NCBI GenBank assembly: GCA_038380795.1 | Contig: CM076275.1 | Coordinates: 2,420,501-2,484,500, forward strand | Source of the DNA: Pyrocephalus nanus | Taxonomy: Eukaryota; Chordata; Aves; Passeriformes; Tyrannidae | Direction: 5' to 3' | DNA: 64,000 nt | Shown: positions 26,001 to 38,870 of the stretch, one piece after another | Layout: each line of letters opens with the position of its first letter | Numbering within the stretch: position 1 is the stretch's first letter | Translations under genes and position numbers: made by a program | Notes under the pieces: generated by a model | Seen by the model: the letters and a program-made list of their open reading frames with translations, nothing else | The model's database searches: none | Told to the model about the DNA's origin: nothing

Positions 26001-29000
26001 CCTGAGTTCCAGGAGTGCAGAGTCCAGTTAGAAGGAGATTAGGAAAAGTTCTGAAAATGGGTTTTCTGTTATAATATCCTTACCTGGATCCTTGAGTTCA
26101 TGCTCCTCTTGCACACCAGTGCACCAGGGAGAGTTCCAGCTGAGGAAGTTATTCTGGACTGAAGTTGTTCTGGACTGAAGTTGTTCTGGACTGATGCTGA
26201 TGTGGGAATCGGTCCCAGAGCTTCCAGACCTGTCATTAATGCTCACAGGTGTGAGACACCACAAGGGGAAAATGCAACAGGGGGACAACTGTGAGAGGCA
26301 GCAGCACAACACCTCAAACCAGCACAGGAGCCATTTCAGTGAATGTTTCATTGCTTACCACCCTCAGCATGAGATGCACTCCAGGGCCTGCTTCTCTGTC
26401 CAATTTTCCACTTTGCACTGAAATTGGGCACTTCTGAACAGACTTGTGTGCAGCTCCCCTGTCTTGATGAGCTGCTGCTTCACAAGGAATGCTCCCCTCC
26501 AGGATACCCCCCTGCCAGGCTGAGCCCACGCTGGGTGCCAGCCTGTGGGTGCAGGACAGAGACTTTCTGGAGTCAGGTCCTCAGCCCCTGGGCTTAGATG
26601 CTACAAAGAGAAAAAAAAAATGGTAAATCAAAACATTTGGAAATCTGTTTCTTATTTACTGTACTGCCAAGCTGCTGTAAGGCTTGCTGGAGTCACAGTC
26701 CCAGAAAAACAGAGTGGAAAGGATTTTCCTACTGATTTTCCTACTGGTGGTGGGAGAGACCTCACTGCATGCTGTGGGCTGGGACAGGTGGAGATAGGGA
26801 CAGGGATGGACCTTCTGCTTGCTTGTGAGGGGGAGGTGAACGTTCCTTGTTTCTCCTCTGCCCTTTCCAAGAGGGGAATTTACCAAATACCGTGAAGAAC
26901 TGAAGGCAGACTGGAATACCTGGGGAAGGAGTACCTGGAGAAATCCTTCACAGGTGAGGTTTTGGTGGTGATGAAGGATAAACAAGATGAGAGATCACAG
27001 TGGCAGGACAAAAACACGGCAGGTTTTGTTGGATATTTCCAGGCTCGTGGCCTCCCCCAAAAGGATCTCCCAGCACGACATCACTGTGGGCACAGAGGGA
27101 GATGCCAAGGCAGTCTCTGCTCCGGGCACTGTGAGCAGAAGATGGTTTATGGCACCAGGGAGCTCTTCCCAAGGCATCAAGGACTTGCATCTTCCATTCC
27201 CCACCGCAAGTGCCGTGCCTGCATCTCTGCTGGGAATGTCACACATCATCACACACACTGCCAGTGGGGTAAGAGGAGCAGGGGAAGTTTCCCAGAGGCT
27301 TTTGGGCCCAGATGCCAGGAGTCATAATTGCCTTGGCAGAGGCAGCCACCAGTTGTTCAAACCTGCCCTCTGCCCGTGAGTCAGAATGGAAGTGCTGGAG
27401 TCATGGGATGGCTCGGAGCAAAGATGCAAAGCTGGGAGTTGCTTTCAGAGATTTTTATTTCCTTGAGAGAAAGCCTGAAAAATATCAGTGAGGCAGCGAG
27501 AGAGACTCCAGCAGCCTCAGAGCCTGCCTGCAGCCCATGAGGACAGTGCTGGGCTCTTCTGGCCCTGGGATGGCAGGGAACATCCCCCACTGCCCACAGA
27601 GGATGGCACCATCTCTGTGGCCCCCAGGAGCAGCAGTGCCACGTCAGGGAAACCAGCTGTGCAGTTTGTGGTGCCCGTGGGTGAGCCCTGGCACCAGTGA
27701 CATGCCCCATGAGCTGTTCAGGGCATTTTTTGCAGAGGCAGCATTCACCTGGCAGCCACCATCCTGCTGGGGGCACAGAGCCAGCTCCAGCAGAAGGACA
27801 GAGCCCCAGCTCGTGTGGGAAGGTCTCGTGGGGAACCAACGCCCCATCTGTGGGGTTACAGATGGGAGTGTGTCCTGTTCAGGCCAGAAAGCACAAGGAG
27901 ATGGCTCAGCAGGGCTTCCTGAGGACTACTGGATTTGGCCACCCTGGAGGACCATCAGTAGTTTGAAACACTTTAGCTCTTGGGGCGTTGTGAGTCTCCC
28001 TCTGGTCTATGGAATGGAGCAAAGAGCAGAGCTGAGGGGGAATAAACCCTCAGCATCACCAGCCTGGGCAGAAGGGATGGGAGCTGCTCACTCTCCCAGC
28101 ATCATGCCCTTGCCCACGGCACCCAGCTCCACCTGAGCATGGGGAGAGGCAGCAAAAGGACTGGGCATGGAGGAAGAGGGAGTGGGATAGCTGCTTGTGG
28201 AGCTGGAGCTCTGCAAAGCCTCTGTGGGGAGGACTTGACGTGTGAACTGCTTCCAACACGTGGAAACCGTGATGGGATAGAGTCACCCTGGCTCCACAGG
28301 ATGGCTGAAGTGCTCAGAACCTGGGATGTCCTGAGGTGGGCGTTGGACCAGCCTGGAGGCAGAAGGGAATGGAAACCCCAGAACCAAGCTCTGCCCAACC
28401 TCGGGGAGGTCCTGTCGCCTCCAGACTCCGAGTTCATGGCTCAGAGCCATCTCTCGTTTAGTCCCAGTGAATTACTGAGCCCCAGGAAGCCAACCTTACT
28501 GAGGCTTTTGTAGAAGTCAAGGGCTCAAATTGAGCGGGAGCTTGGGGGAAACCGTTCCCCTTGTTAAAATAAATGTATTAGTTTAATACGTACCAGGAGA
28601 GGATAGGGAGTTCTCCTTGTTAAATGTTTACCAGTCAGACCCTGCTGAGGACTTACTTGGAGCAATTCAGCTTTAGTGATTTCCTTCTATTGTGGTCTCA
28701 GTCTCCAGCATCGCTTGGGAAACCGCCTGGCAGGGCCAGGAGGGCTGGTGGCAGACCTGAGCCCTGGGCAGTGAAATCGTGGCTGGGATGGTCACTCACC
28801 ACTCTGGGGACGCTGTGGGCCCTTGGTCGGTCCCCAAATCCTCCCTGGGACCTCCATGGAGATGCTGGTACCTGCCTGGAGCAACAGAACAAACAGCCTT
28901 GTTCCCAAAGGGAAGAAGGCACGGGAGGGATGCCCAACAATCAGGCAAAAGTAAATAAATTCTAAACATTGCTCTCTGTGCCTCATCTGTCCTGGCAGGC

Positions 29001-29679
29001 CTGGAAGCACCCCAATAGTGTTTTCCTAGACTCACCACGGTGAATTTTAACAAGGAGCTTTATTTCTATGGGACTAATCCCACTGGGAGTGGGAATCATT
29101 GTAAAGAACCCAAATTGTGAATTACCTTCATTTCCCTACCTGATGGTGGAGTTAAGCCATGTTCTGATAATCTCCAATAGCTCAAGATTTCCTGACATAG
29201 ACATTCTATTTATAGGACCAATTTTTATTTATGTCATTTACATATATATATATACCAACCTGACACACATTTACATAAACTATTTGTCATTTACAAGTTT
29301 ATATTCCAGCGCTCCCTGTAGTTCTTAAAAATGGAAACATGTTTTGGGGTTTTTTTTTGCAATCAAGCTGAATTCAGATTATTTGTGTGGTGGGTGACTC
29401 CCACATCGTTTTATAACAGTGTTGCTTTCCCTCAAACTCCCCAGAGGGAAACGGGAGATGGGAGAGCACGGAGGGATCTCCATGGAAATGCTCGTGGCTT
29501 GTCGGTCCCTCGCTCTCCTGAGCGCAGAAATCCCAGATTTCCAGGGATGGCCTGGCCGTTGTGTGTGTTTTTTTTTTGAAGAATGACTCTATTAATAACG
29601 TTAAGAGAAAACAGATGGATGAGGTTTGCAACCAGAACTGTGGATATTCCAGGAGACATCACTTGCTGGAAGTAAACAA
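23066..29679. other. Intergenic: non-coding, moderately GC-rich
   Basis: No supported exon was found on either strand. Contents seen are a 16-bp tandem triplication at 26145-26192, CA/CCCAGC-rich patches, and many medium-length chance open frames with tryptophan-, proline- and serine-rich random composition. The stretch at 23940-24700 and that at 28560-29300 are unique; the latter is AT-rich with a short TA run near 29238-29252. Confidence 0.65.
26145..26192 (+). repeat. 16-bp tandem triplication
   Basis: The unit GAAGTTGTTCTGGACT occurs three times (the first copy has one substitution, TTATTC for TTGTTC) from 26145 to 26192. A fourth partial copy (GATG) follows. Confidence 0.9.
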
Positions 29680-29841
29680 CAGCCCCGACTCAACAAAGCT
29701 CTTAAGCAGACGCTTAACTTTGAGCACGCACTTAGCCCGGGCTTCAGCGAGGCGTTAACATATGTGCTGCTATATAAGGAGGGACTTAAGTACCTACTTA
29801 CAGTTAAGCTTGTGCTTAAGTGCCTTGTTGAACTGGGGCCA
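29680..29841. mobile_element. Ancient palindromic MITE-like element
   Basis: The left arm (about 29680-29734) contains CCCCGACTCAACAAAG, CTCTTAAGCAGACGCTTAAC and TTTGAGCACGCACTTA. The right arm (29783-29841), read as reverse complement, contains CCCCAGTTCAACAAGG, CACTTAAGCACAAGCTTAAC and TGTAAGTAGGTACTTAAG. The arms match over about 55 bases with scattered differences and flank a core of about 48 bases. Such TTAAGC-rich foldback elements are ancient non-autonomous DNA transposon relics in amniote genomes. I do not assign a family name. Confidence 0.75.
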
Positions 29842-32825
29842 ACACTTGAGCTCTCCCTGACACTAACTGTGCCTGACATCCAGGAAATTCAAGCAGGGGC
29901 TGCTGTAGTCACCTACCAGCACAGCTTTTCTCTCTATTTCACAGCAGGGCCAAAGTGCTCGGGGTGGCAGGGTCAGGTCACCTCATGCACCTCCGTGCCC
30001 CCAATCACTCCCCATCCCTTGGCACCCCCATGACACCACCTGGGAAAAGACCAGGACAACATCCTATTTCTAAGAAGTCTCTATGAAGACCCCACCTAGA
30101 AGCTAATTCTTTTGCCTTTATTTTTATTGGGTTTTTTAATCAATATTTTTCCATAATGTTTTGCATTTTCTTTAAAGATGTTTGTTTTCTTCGTGCTGGT
30201 TTTCAGGTGGTTGGGTTTGCTGGTTTTTTTCTTTTTTTCAGTCCTGAGCAGCAAGAATTGCACTGTGCAATGATTTAGCCTCCCTGGTCAACCTTAATGA
30301 ATGAAAACTTGATTTTGTAGCTTTTTCTCCTGTTACATCCCCCATCTGCTGAGCTGGACATACCAGCAGGTGAATATGAATGGGAAAGGCTTCAGTGTCT
30401 TCAGAATTTACTGAGGACCTCCTGAATCAGCCTGGATGCTCTGAGAAGCCCTTCCAATTAGCCTTAGTTCCTTCCCTTGTCTGTAGGTCACCTTCATTTC
30501 ACACCCAAGTTACTGAGGATAAAGGTCTCATCCTGTCACTGCAATGTCCCTTTGAATTAACATCACCAAAATCCCCAAAGCCCAGCTCTGAGTTGTGCCT
30601 TGGGATCAATTCATCATCATGTGTGGGTTTTCGTTTGCAGTTCACCAGATTTCTCCAAAAACTAAACAGATCTTGTTTCATAAGCCAAGGAGAGCTCAGT
30701 GAAAGCAGGAACCAAAGCTGATACCTCCAGACCCAAATCACACAAGGCGAATCCTGAACCCAGCACCTCCAAAGGTTTCCTGATCTCCTGAAGTTCTGCC
30801 CTTCTTGTAATCAAAGGGGACTTTTGAACTTGCTTCAGTGGTGCCAGAGCTGCTTTCTGCCCAGGATTTTATGTCTGGGTGGTTTTTAAGCTGTGTTTAT
30901 AGCAGCTGCCTTTCCAGTCCCAGCTTTCTGTCTATGCCAGCCCTACCCAAAAGTCACAGCTGGAGAGTTGTGCTCACTGCCAAAGAGAGGAGTTTAATTT
31001 ACCAGTCAAAGCCAGGTGTGAGGGGCATGTGGCCCTCAGTTAAAAGTGTCTCAGGGAGTGTCATCCAGGTACAACACCAAGTTTACTTGAATTTAAAAAA
31101 AAAAAAAAGGATCTCAAAGCAGCGCTTCACTGCTTATTTTCTTTGCAGATGGCAGCATCCAAGTTCCAGTTATTTCTGCCTTGGAAAATAAAAAAAGCCT
31201 ACCAGAGGAAAAGGAATGTGAGTTTGCAGCTCAGTTTGGTACCTGGAAGACTCCAGGCTGGAGTGCACACTCCTGATTTATGGTGTACTTGTTAAAACCA
31301 CTTGTTCTTGTCATAACAAAACAGACCCAAGCGAAGCTGGGTAGAAGGTCCCCTTCTAGTTGGCACTTCATCATGGCTTCTTACTCTGTCTTAGGTTCTG
31401 GGGGTTTACAGTTATATAAAACTTAATGAATCAGTATACTTTAGATTTCCTTCCTAATGCATATGGGTTCAATTAACTGCACTGTTTGCTTATTTAAGCG
31501 TTTTCATTAAATTGCTTTACTATATTTTCCCGCAATTGAAGGGGAACATGGTGGGGCTGATGCCATCTGCCACCATCAGTTTAGCAGAACCTTTCTCTTT
31601 GTTCAGGCCCGTTCTTTTTTATTAGAAGAGACCCTCCCACCCCCAGTTCCCTGTGTGCCACGCACTTATTGCATTCTCCTCTTCCTTCTGCTGACTGATA
31701 AATAAAAGGCTTGAGCGAGGGCCCTTCATGTTCGGTATTTTTTAAGGGTCCCTTTTACAAGATCAGTTGTGTTTTGCCCCCTCCACCCTCTCTCCCCCTG
31801 CTTGCAGATTCCTTCTCGCTCCAGCCTGTGAATAAAGATCTGTTGCAGTTACAACAGCTCAGCTCTCTCTGCCTGCTCTGGGGGTGGGGGATTGATTTTG
31901 GCTCAGCCCAGGACTGCAAGAACAGGGCAGGAGAGGCTTTTGCCTCGATTTGAAGGACTAGCTGATCCTAGGCATCTCACCAAGCCTTCCTAAAGATCTT
32001 CTCGTGGCAGGGAGTGGTCCCTGGTCTCCCTGCCTTCACCCACAGCTTCTTTTTTTTTGATCTGGTGCTTTTGGGGCTTCTCCCACTGCTTCCCCTCCAG
32101 CACAGAGGGCGTGTTTTGTGACATTCCTCCTGGTTGTTTTACTCCATCCTTTCCAGCTGCCCCTTGCAGGGTAAGGGCTCACTGTGAGCAGCCCTTTGAG
32201 AAGCACAGGGTGGTGGCCCCAGGAGGGCTCCTGCCCGTGTCCCTCCAAACCCTCACACCACCACAGGGATGCCCAGCAGGAGCTGATGGTGCCTTTCCCC
32301 ATTTACAAACTAAACTGAACAAACTCACCCCTCCAATCTGGGATGCAATCTGCACCCTCTTACACAAAACAAGTGCTTTATAGACACCACTAATAGCAAA
32401 AGCACCTCCTGGAGAATATAACAGAAGAAAGGGAAACATTTATCCTTGAGGACTCTCGTCCAGAGATTGGCTTTTTGGTTTGGAAATGCAGCGTTTAATA
32501 TTGCAGTGGTTACCTGCCATCCCTGGGGCAGAGAGGGCATTTGTGCTCCTGGAGCAAAGGGATGTTTTGCAGCACAATCTGAAGTGGAAAACCCCTCAGC
32601 ATTTTCTGTTCCCTGCTACAGGCATTTTGTGTAAGAGAAGATGCAAAGACAACAAATAACTTGTCCTAAAGGTACACAACGAATCTGTGTCAGCAAGGGA
32701 AAGGTTTTTAACCAGTTGAGGTTGTGGAGGGGCAGAGGATGATGCTGTGGGACTCTCACTGAACCTGTGCCTCCCTTTTGTAGAAGGGTTTCAGCTTGTG
32801 AAGCAGTGTGGCAGAACAAACCCCT
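29842..32825. other. Intergenic: unique non-coding sequence
   Basis: No gene is supported. The stretch near 30110-30330 is AT-rich, 31280-31560 is AT-rich and repeat-free, and the rest is unique sequence. An A14 run lies near 31095-31108. Confidence 0.65.
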
Positions 32826-33052
<227 letters not shown>

Positions 33053-35479
33053 CCTTCAAGTCCTTTTGTTTGCAGTAAAGTGAAATTAAAAAAAAAAAAA
33101 GCAAAGTGAGGAATAATATATTTAAACTGGAAGAAAAAGCATTCCCCTCCTCCCCTTCCCCCCTTACTAAGGGGTAAGACGTTTTCTTCCTTTTCTTATT
33201 TTCAAAAAGATTTTCGGATTTCTGGGGGTTTTTTTCAGTGAAAAATGCAACCAAGGCACCAAAGATTTTGCAAAAAATTCCGAGTTTCCAAATTAACCTT
33301 GGGGAGGGAGTGGAGGGGGTGGGGATCAGCTGGAAAAACATCTTGTACCCTCGACTGCACCCCAGCACCCCCCACTCCCTGTTCCATTCCTACTGGGCAC
33401 AAGGACCCCAACCTCTGCTAACAGCCCCACAGGCTGCAGGACCCACATGCAACAGCCTGGATTTGCCAAAATCATAAGGAATCACCAAAAAAACCCCAAA
33501 CTGATGCAGAGTCTGGGCTCTGGGAGACTTTCTGAGAGAGTGGCTTGACAGCCCTGCCAGCTCCAACCTCTCTCTGGTGCCCTTTCTTCTAGAAGTGAGG
33601 CATAAAATAAATTTAAGCTGCTGGCTGTGGCAAACATTCCCTCCAAACATGCCTGTTCTTGATACCCCTGAAATGCAGATATTCAGTTGTGGAAGAAAAT
33701 GGAGAAAGGAAAAAAAAAAAAAAAAAGTAATGAAAATAAAAGAAAAGAAAAGGAGAGAGAGAAAAAGCCCGACGCTTCCAAGACACTAAAAATAGACTCT
33801 GATCACTTACCAAATGGTAAAATGAAAATGATTTGCTTTGAATAGTCTCCAGAAAGGCTCAGATACAATGTCTTGTGGAGCAAAATTGAATCAGTTGAAA
33901 GTGCAGACGCCAGCTCAGCCTAATCCCTCCCAGCTGCTTTGCTTTCCTTTTTTTCCAACAAGCAGCCCCTAAAAGTCATCTCCCTAATCCTGCAAACTGA
34001 AATTCAATCTTGTATTTTTTTTTTTAAATCAAGTTTCAAGCCTGGGGCTTGCAGGGTGGGGGAAGAGGAGGAGGGAGGGCTTTGGGGTTGCCTCCTTCCC
34101 CTCGCCCTGACTGCAGTAAACACAGCCTTGAATTCAAGGAAAAGCTTTAGACTACAATTCACTTGGCTTGAGCCAAACACACAAATCTGATGCCTTTAAA
34201 GCCCCTCCAGCAGACGGTAGATAGCTTTGAGATGCTCACTAAATGGCTGTCTGGTTGCTGCCTTTTTTGTTGTTGATTGGGGGCCCAAGGAGACCTTGTC
34301 TCTGGGTTGTTTTTTCTTTCTTTTTCCCCCCTCCTTTTTTTCTTCGGTGTCTGCTTTTATCAGTGAATTTGGGTTGGGCATTTACCTAATGCAAAGACCA
34401 AGACAAACAGCTTCTCAGCGAGGCTGGTGATTGCAACCAGCAGTGCATGCTCGGGCTCTGCTATCTCAGGGAATACCGAGAGGTATTTATGACACTTTCC
34501 CAAGAGTTTCCCGACTCCTGCCCTCCACTCCCCCAGCTCCTGCCACGTGTGCGACTTGCAAGGACTCAGAAAAGCCTCCCTGGGCATCCCAATCCTCAGC
34601 TCCCTCCATGGCACTTGGGAGTGTAACTCCACACACTTCCAAACTTGCTTTGTCAGTCGTTGCCACCTGATGGTTGACTGATTCCAAATTTTTTTTGGCA
34701 TCAGGCGATGCCGGTTTGGTTTCGGAGAGTACTTGGGAATAGATAAAAAAACAGCAAAGCATTCAAACCCAAATCCCAGGGCTCAGCATCCTGATAATCC
34801 AAATTCCAGGGTCGAAACTCTCCCAAACTCAGGGCTTCAGAGGAGTTTTCCCCACTCAGCCATTCAGGTGGGCTCTTGTTTGAACCCCGGGCAGGGTCCA
34901 GAATCTGAGCAGGACAAAAAAAAAAAGATATCTAAGGGTAAGAAGGGATTTTACTCCATGGAAGCTCCCCCAGAAGAGCTGCAGGCAGGTGTGGATTCAC
35001 CTGGTCAGGGGAAGATTCTGAAAACCAAAGGAAAACAGGAAACAAAACTTCTAGGGAGATGGAAAGGTGAGGTGAGAACCTTTGACACCACTTCTCTTAG
35101 CCTGATGGACATGATGACAAAAGTGGTACTGCCAGAACACCACTGCAGCTGCTGCAGCCAAGGGGATTTTGGAGCTGGAAATCGGTCCCACACTATGAAA
35201 ATCACACTTTTCACCAATGCAGGGATGATTGTTTTGTCTGTTCCCAACATCCACTTTTCTTCCTTTTGTTGGCATAATGGTCCAGAGCCCCCCACCACTT
35301 CTGCTTGTCTGCAGCTGGTTGTTATTTCTTCTTTGGGGCATGGAGTTACATGACATTTACTCAGACAATACCTATTCTTGCTCTCTGTACCCTGTACCCA
35401 TCAGTCTGATGCAAGGCTGGGTCACTGAGAATGATAAAATCATTACTGCTGAAGTTATGTGGATCTGAATTACAGTTTA
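33053..35479. other. Intergenic: unique non-coding sequence
   Basis: No exon supported. An A-rich tract lies at 33710-33765, and T-rich tracts near 34013-34025 and 34310-34345. A plus-strand 206-codon frame at 34733-35353 has no recognisable domain and no splice context. Confidence 0.6.
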
Positions 35480-37879
35480 TCTAATGAGGGAGAGCACGTT
35501 GGGCACCCAGATCAAATGGCCCCACGTGCTGGTGGCTGGATTTCGTGGTGTAAACTGATGGACAGTTTAGATAAACATACATAAATAAATGGGCAGAGAT
35601 CCACAGGGAGATGGAAGATGGATTAAAATAATCAAGGGACTGTGCAGAGGGTGGATAATTTGATATTAATGCAGAAAACATGAAAGGCACATGAATTTGA
35701 CAGGAACTAGGTGGCCTAGCCAGGGGTTTGGTGTGGTGAGGGTGGTGCTGATGCATGTCAGGAGAAGTAGAAGAGAACTGGGATGTGCTGTGTGACAGCA
35801 AGGCCTGCCTGGGTGAGCAGAAAGTTTATAAAAGCAGCTGGCTGGACAGCTGAGCAGTGGAGGAGGGAGGAGGTGGCTGATGGTGAACCCACGGCATAAA
35901 TAAGGGACAGAAGAGGGGCTGGCACAAAAGAGAAATATTTTAAAATGTACAGCTAGGTATGGGAAAACTAAGGAAGGAAGGAAAGCTTAGAAAAAGCCTG
36001 ACATTAGTGTGACAAGAAACATGCATGGGATGGGTTGCAGCTCACCTGAGCCTGATGGCCACGGTAAAATGAGCAGATTGGTGTCTGTGTGTCACAGATT
36101 GGTTTGCTGAATGGGTGTGGAACAGATAAATGTGGAAGAAAGAAAGCTGGACTGGGCAGTAAAGTAAAGTAATTGCTGAGTGGCTGAGGAGTTAAGGAGA
36201 GTAAATGTAATATGGATAGATTAAAATATGCAAATGTGGACTATTGCAGGTAGGTATTGTGGCTGTAACAGGTAGGAAGGAGATAAGTACAGATATAGAA
36301 TAAAACTTAGTGAGATTAAGGGAGTAAGTGGAGACATGAACTGATACCTGTATCAATTAACATGTCCAGGTATGCAGAGATATGTTTGGCTACATAAATT
36401 AGAGTGACACAAGCAGCAGTGGCACCACCAGATCAATAACAGGAAAATGAGTGTAAGGAAGTAGAGGTGATCCACTGGAAATACTGTGAATGTTCTGGGG
36501 TTAGATCAGCTGGGTAGAGACTGGGTGGATGAAGAGATGGGTACATATACTGGCTGAAGAGATTATCAGCTGAGCTCATATTAGCCAGAAAGATTGACTA
36601 GATAAACCTGTAGAGAGCAGATTAATAAATTAAAGGCTAAAAGAGAAAGAGATTAGATTGAGATGGACAAGTTCACAGAAGAGAGAATGTGTGTTGTCTG
36701 GGTAAAGGGATGGAAAGATAACTGGAAGAATGGAATAAATATATGGCAGAAAATATGGGCTGATAGGGTGAATTGATTGTCCCCACTGATTGTGGGACTG
36801 TGGATAGAGGGAGGAACAGATAAAAGAAGAACAATAGCAGAGTTAATAGATGAGTAGTGAATAGAATAGCAGATGAGGAGCAGCCACAGAGAGGGTCTCT
36901 GGTCACTGAGAGCCCCTGCAAACACACAGAGAGCTGTGAAAAAGGTGATGTACAAGACGAGGATGAGTGGAGGGAGCACTGGGCCAATCCACACAGAAAA
37001 ATGAAAGTGCACAGACATGAGAGGAGAACAGATATGGGAAAAAGCAAAAAAAAAAAAAAAAAAGCACTTAAGGAGGAGTGAGGTAAAAAAAAATAGAGAA
37101 GTAAATATATTGCATACAAAATTCATGCAGAACAAAGAGATTATGCTGAAAAAACAAGCTTGGAACAATTAGTGAGCTAACAGGTTGGACTAGATATTGG
37201 GTAGATAAGGAGACAGAGGAGTATTCATGAGCTGGGAGTGTTGAGAAATTAGCCTGATGGTACGAATTAGAGGGATGTTTAATGGCAGAGTAAAGCCTGG
37301 ACAGGATGATTGATGAAGAAGGATGTGGGTGCACATACTGATGAGTGGGTACCAGGAAGTTCATCAGAGTGGGGACGAGTGAGCAGAGAGATGAATATGG
37401 ATGGGACAAGCAGGGAGATGAAAATATGGAGTTTAGGATGTACTATGGAAATCTAGGGAGATTAATTGATATTTGCATTGGATTAATTAAATAGGTAAGT
37501 AGTCACAGGCTCTGGCTTAATGAGTATGTATAAAAGAAACTGTGAAAAGCTATCGTTAATCGTGGCACTGGTTGCATTGATGTCTTGGGCATGACAGGCA
37601 GAAGCAGAAGGGGTGAATACATTAGTGCTGTAAGAAGGGGTGAGAGTGATTAGTGAGATAGATTAGATGTGTGAGACAGGAATACATGCAAAATAGGCAA
37701 AGAGGTCAGGTAAATGAGAAAATGTGGGGAAAATGGATTATTAAGCGTTATGAAACTCACGTACAAACACCTGCAGGGGTGTGTGGGAGAGAAAGGAGGT
37801 ATCTTCAGGCATCAGATGGACAGAAAGGGAACAGATCTGTTTACACAAGAAGTAAGCATAGAGAGGTTACGTGATCAGG
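35480..37879 (+). repeat. Degenerate purine-rich (GATA/GGAT-like) tract, left part
   Basis: Over about 2.4 kb the + strand is rich in A and G and poor in C, with endlessly varied GATA, GGAT, AGATGG, GGTAGG and TAGATTA words (for example AGATAAACATACATAAATAA near 35571 and GGGTGGATGAAGAGATGGGT near 36521). No exact period is visible. I read it as an old, decayed tandem array. Long hydrophobic minus-strand frames here follow from the pyrimidine bias. Confidence 0.55.
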
Positions 37880-38290
37880 GCTAACATGACTCCCAAATCA
37901 ATCCTGAAACTAACACTAATTCTAAATTCTGACAGAAACCCAACTCTTAGCTTAAAGCTTACCCTAACACAACACTAAGGCAAACCTATCCCTTACCCAA
38001 AAATATCTGAACACAGCACTAACCCCTGACCCTGACCTCACCTAAAACTGCATCAGTACATAACCCTAACACAAGCTGAGACCTCCCACTGACCCTGATA
38101 CCACCATAATCCTCTCCTAAACCTAACCCAGCCTCTCCTGAACCCAGCCACAAACCAAATATAATCCTAAATGCTGAACCAGCCATATCTCTAACTCTAA
38201 ACCAATCTCCACCCAACCCTAACCAAATCTTGACCCTAACTCTAAGCAGTAAGCCTTAACCCTGTCTCTAACTCAAGATTAACCTTGCAT
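37880..38290 (+). repeat. Degenerate telomere-like (CCCTAA) island
   Basis: About 410 bases of C/A-rich sequence are filled with variants of CCCTAA, CTAACC, CCTAAA and CCCTGA. Exact CCCTAA occurs at 37962, 38064, 38217 and 38234. It begins and ends sharply inside the purine-rich tract, with the opposite strand bias. The pattern resembles a heavily mutated interstitial telomeric array in C-strand orientation. Confidence 0.6.
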
Positions 38291-38870
38291 CTTAGAGGAA
38301 TGGGGAGAAATATGTGAAACCTTTGTATTCAGCTGATCCTAAACTGTGTTAAAACGTAAGGAGGAAGATTAGGTAAAGATGCCAGAGATGGAGTTGTCAG
38401 ATTTATGTCTTACAGAGTTCTATGGTTTTTGTTGGCAACAGGGAGGAAGGAGGGTTGGCTGAATGAGAGGGCATGAGGTGGAGATGGACAAATAGAATAT
38501 GTGCCTCAGGAAAGTTATAGCAGGGAGCTCAGAGTGTGCATGGACATAAAAAATTCACAGTTATGATTTCAGGTCAGGGATCAGACAGATGAAGATACAT
38601 GAAACAGAGTGATGTATGTAAGCAGTGGTTAAATCACATGTGCAGGTAGACTTGAGGAAGGCAGGTATGGATATGGGATAGACAGGTGAGGAATGAGAGG
38701 GGAGTGGGAATGTGAGACAGGGGAATACACACAGTAGAGGGGAGCCCTGGAATGCGTGATGTCACAGCTTGTTGGTGTGTAGGGGTGGGAAAATAACGGG
38801 CTGGGGTCAGGTCAGAAAGCAGACAGGACCCTGGACTGGCACTTTCTGACTTTTTCAAATTCTAGCCCCT
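38291..38870 (+). repeat. Degenerate purine-rich tract, right part
   Basis: After the telomere-like island the G/A-rich strand bias returns, with words such as GAGGAAGGCAGGTATGGATA and GGGATAGACAGGTGAGGAAT. It fades into ordinary sequence near 38850. It is probably the same decayed array as the left part. Confidence 0.45.

Noticed and set aside
34733..35353. Plus-strand open frame of 206 codons
   Set aside because: Lysine- and serine-rich random translation across unique intergenic DNA, with no homologous motif seen.
36653..37168. Minus-strand hydrophobic, phenylalanine/serine-rich frame resembling a membrane protein
   Set aside because: The hydrophobicity follows from the pyrimidine-rich strand of a purine-rich repeat tract. 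Overlapping frames look equally hydrophobic.
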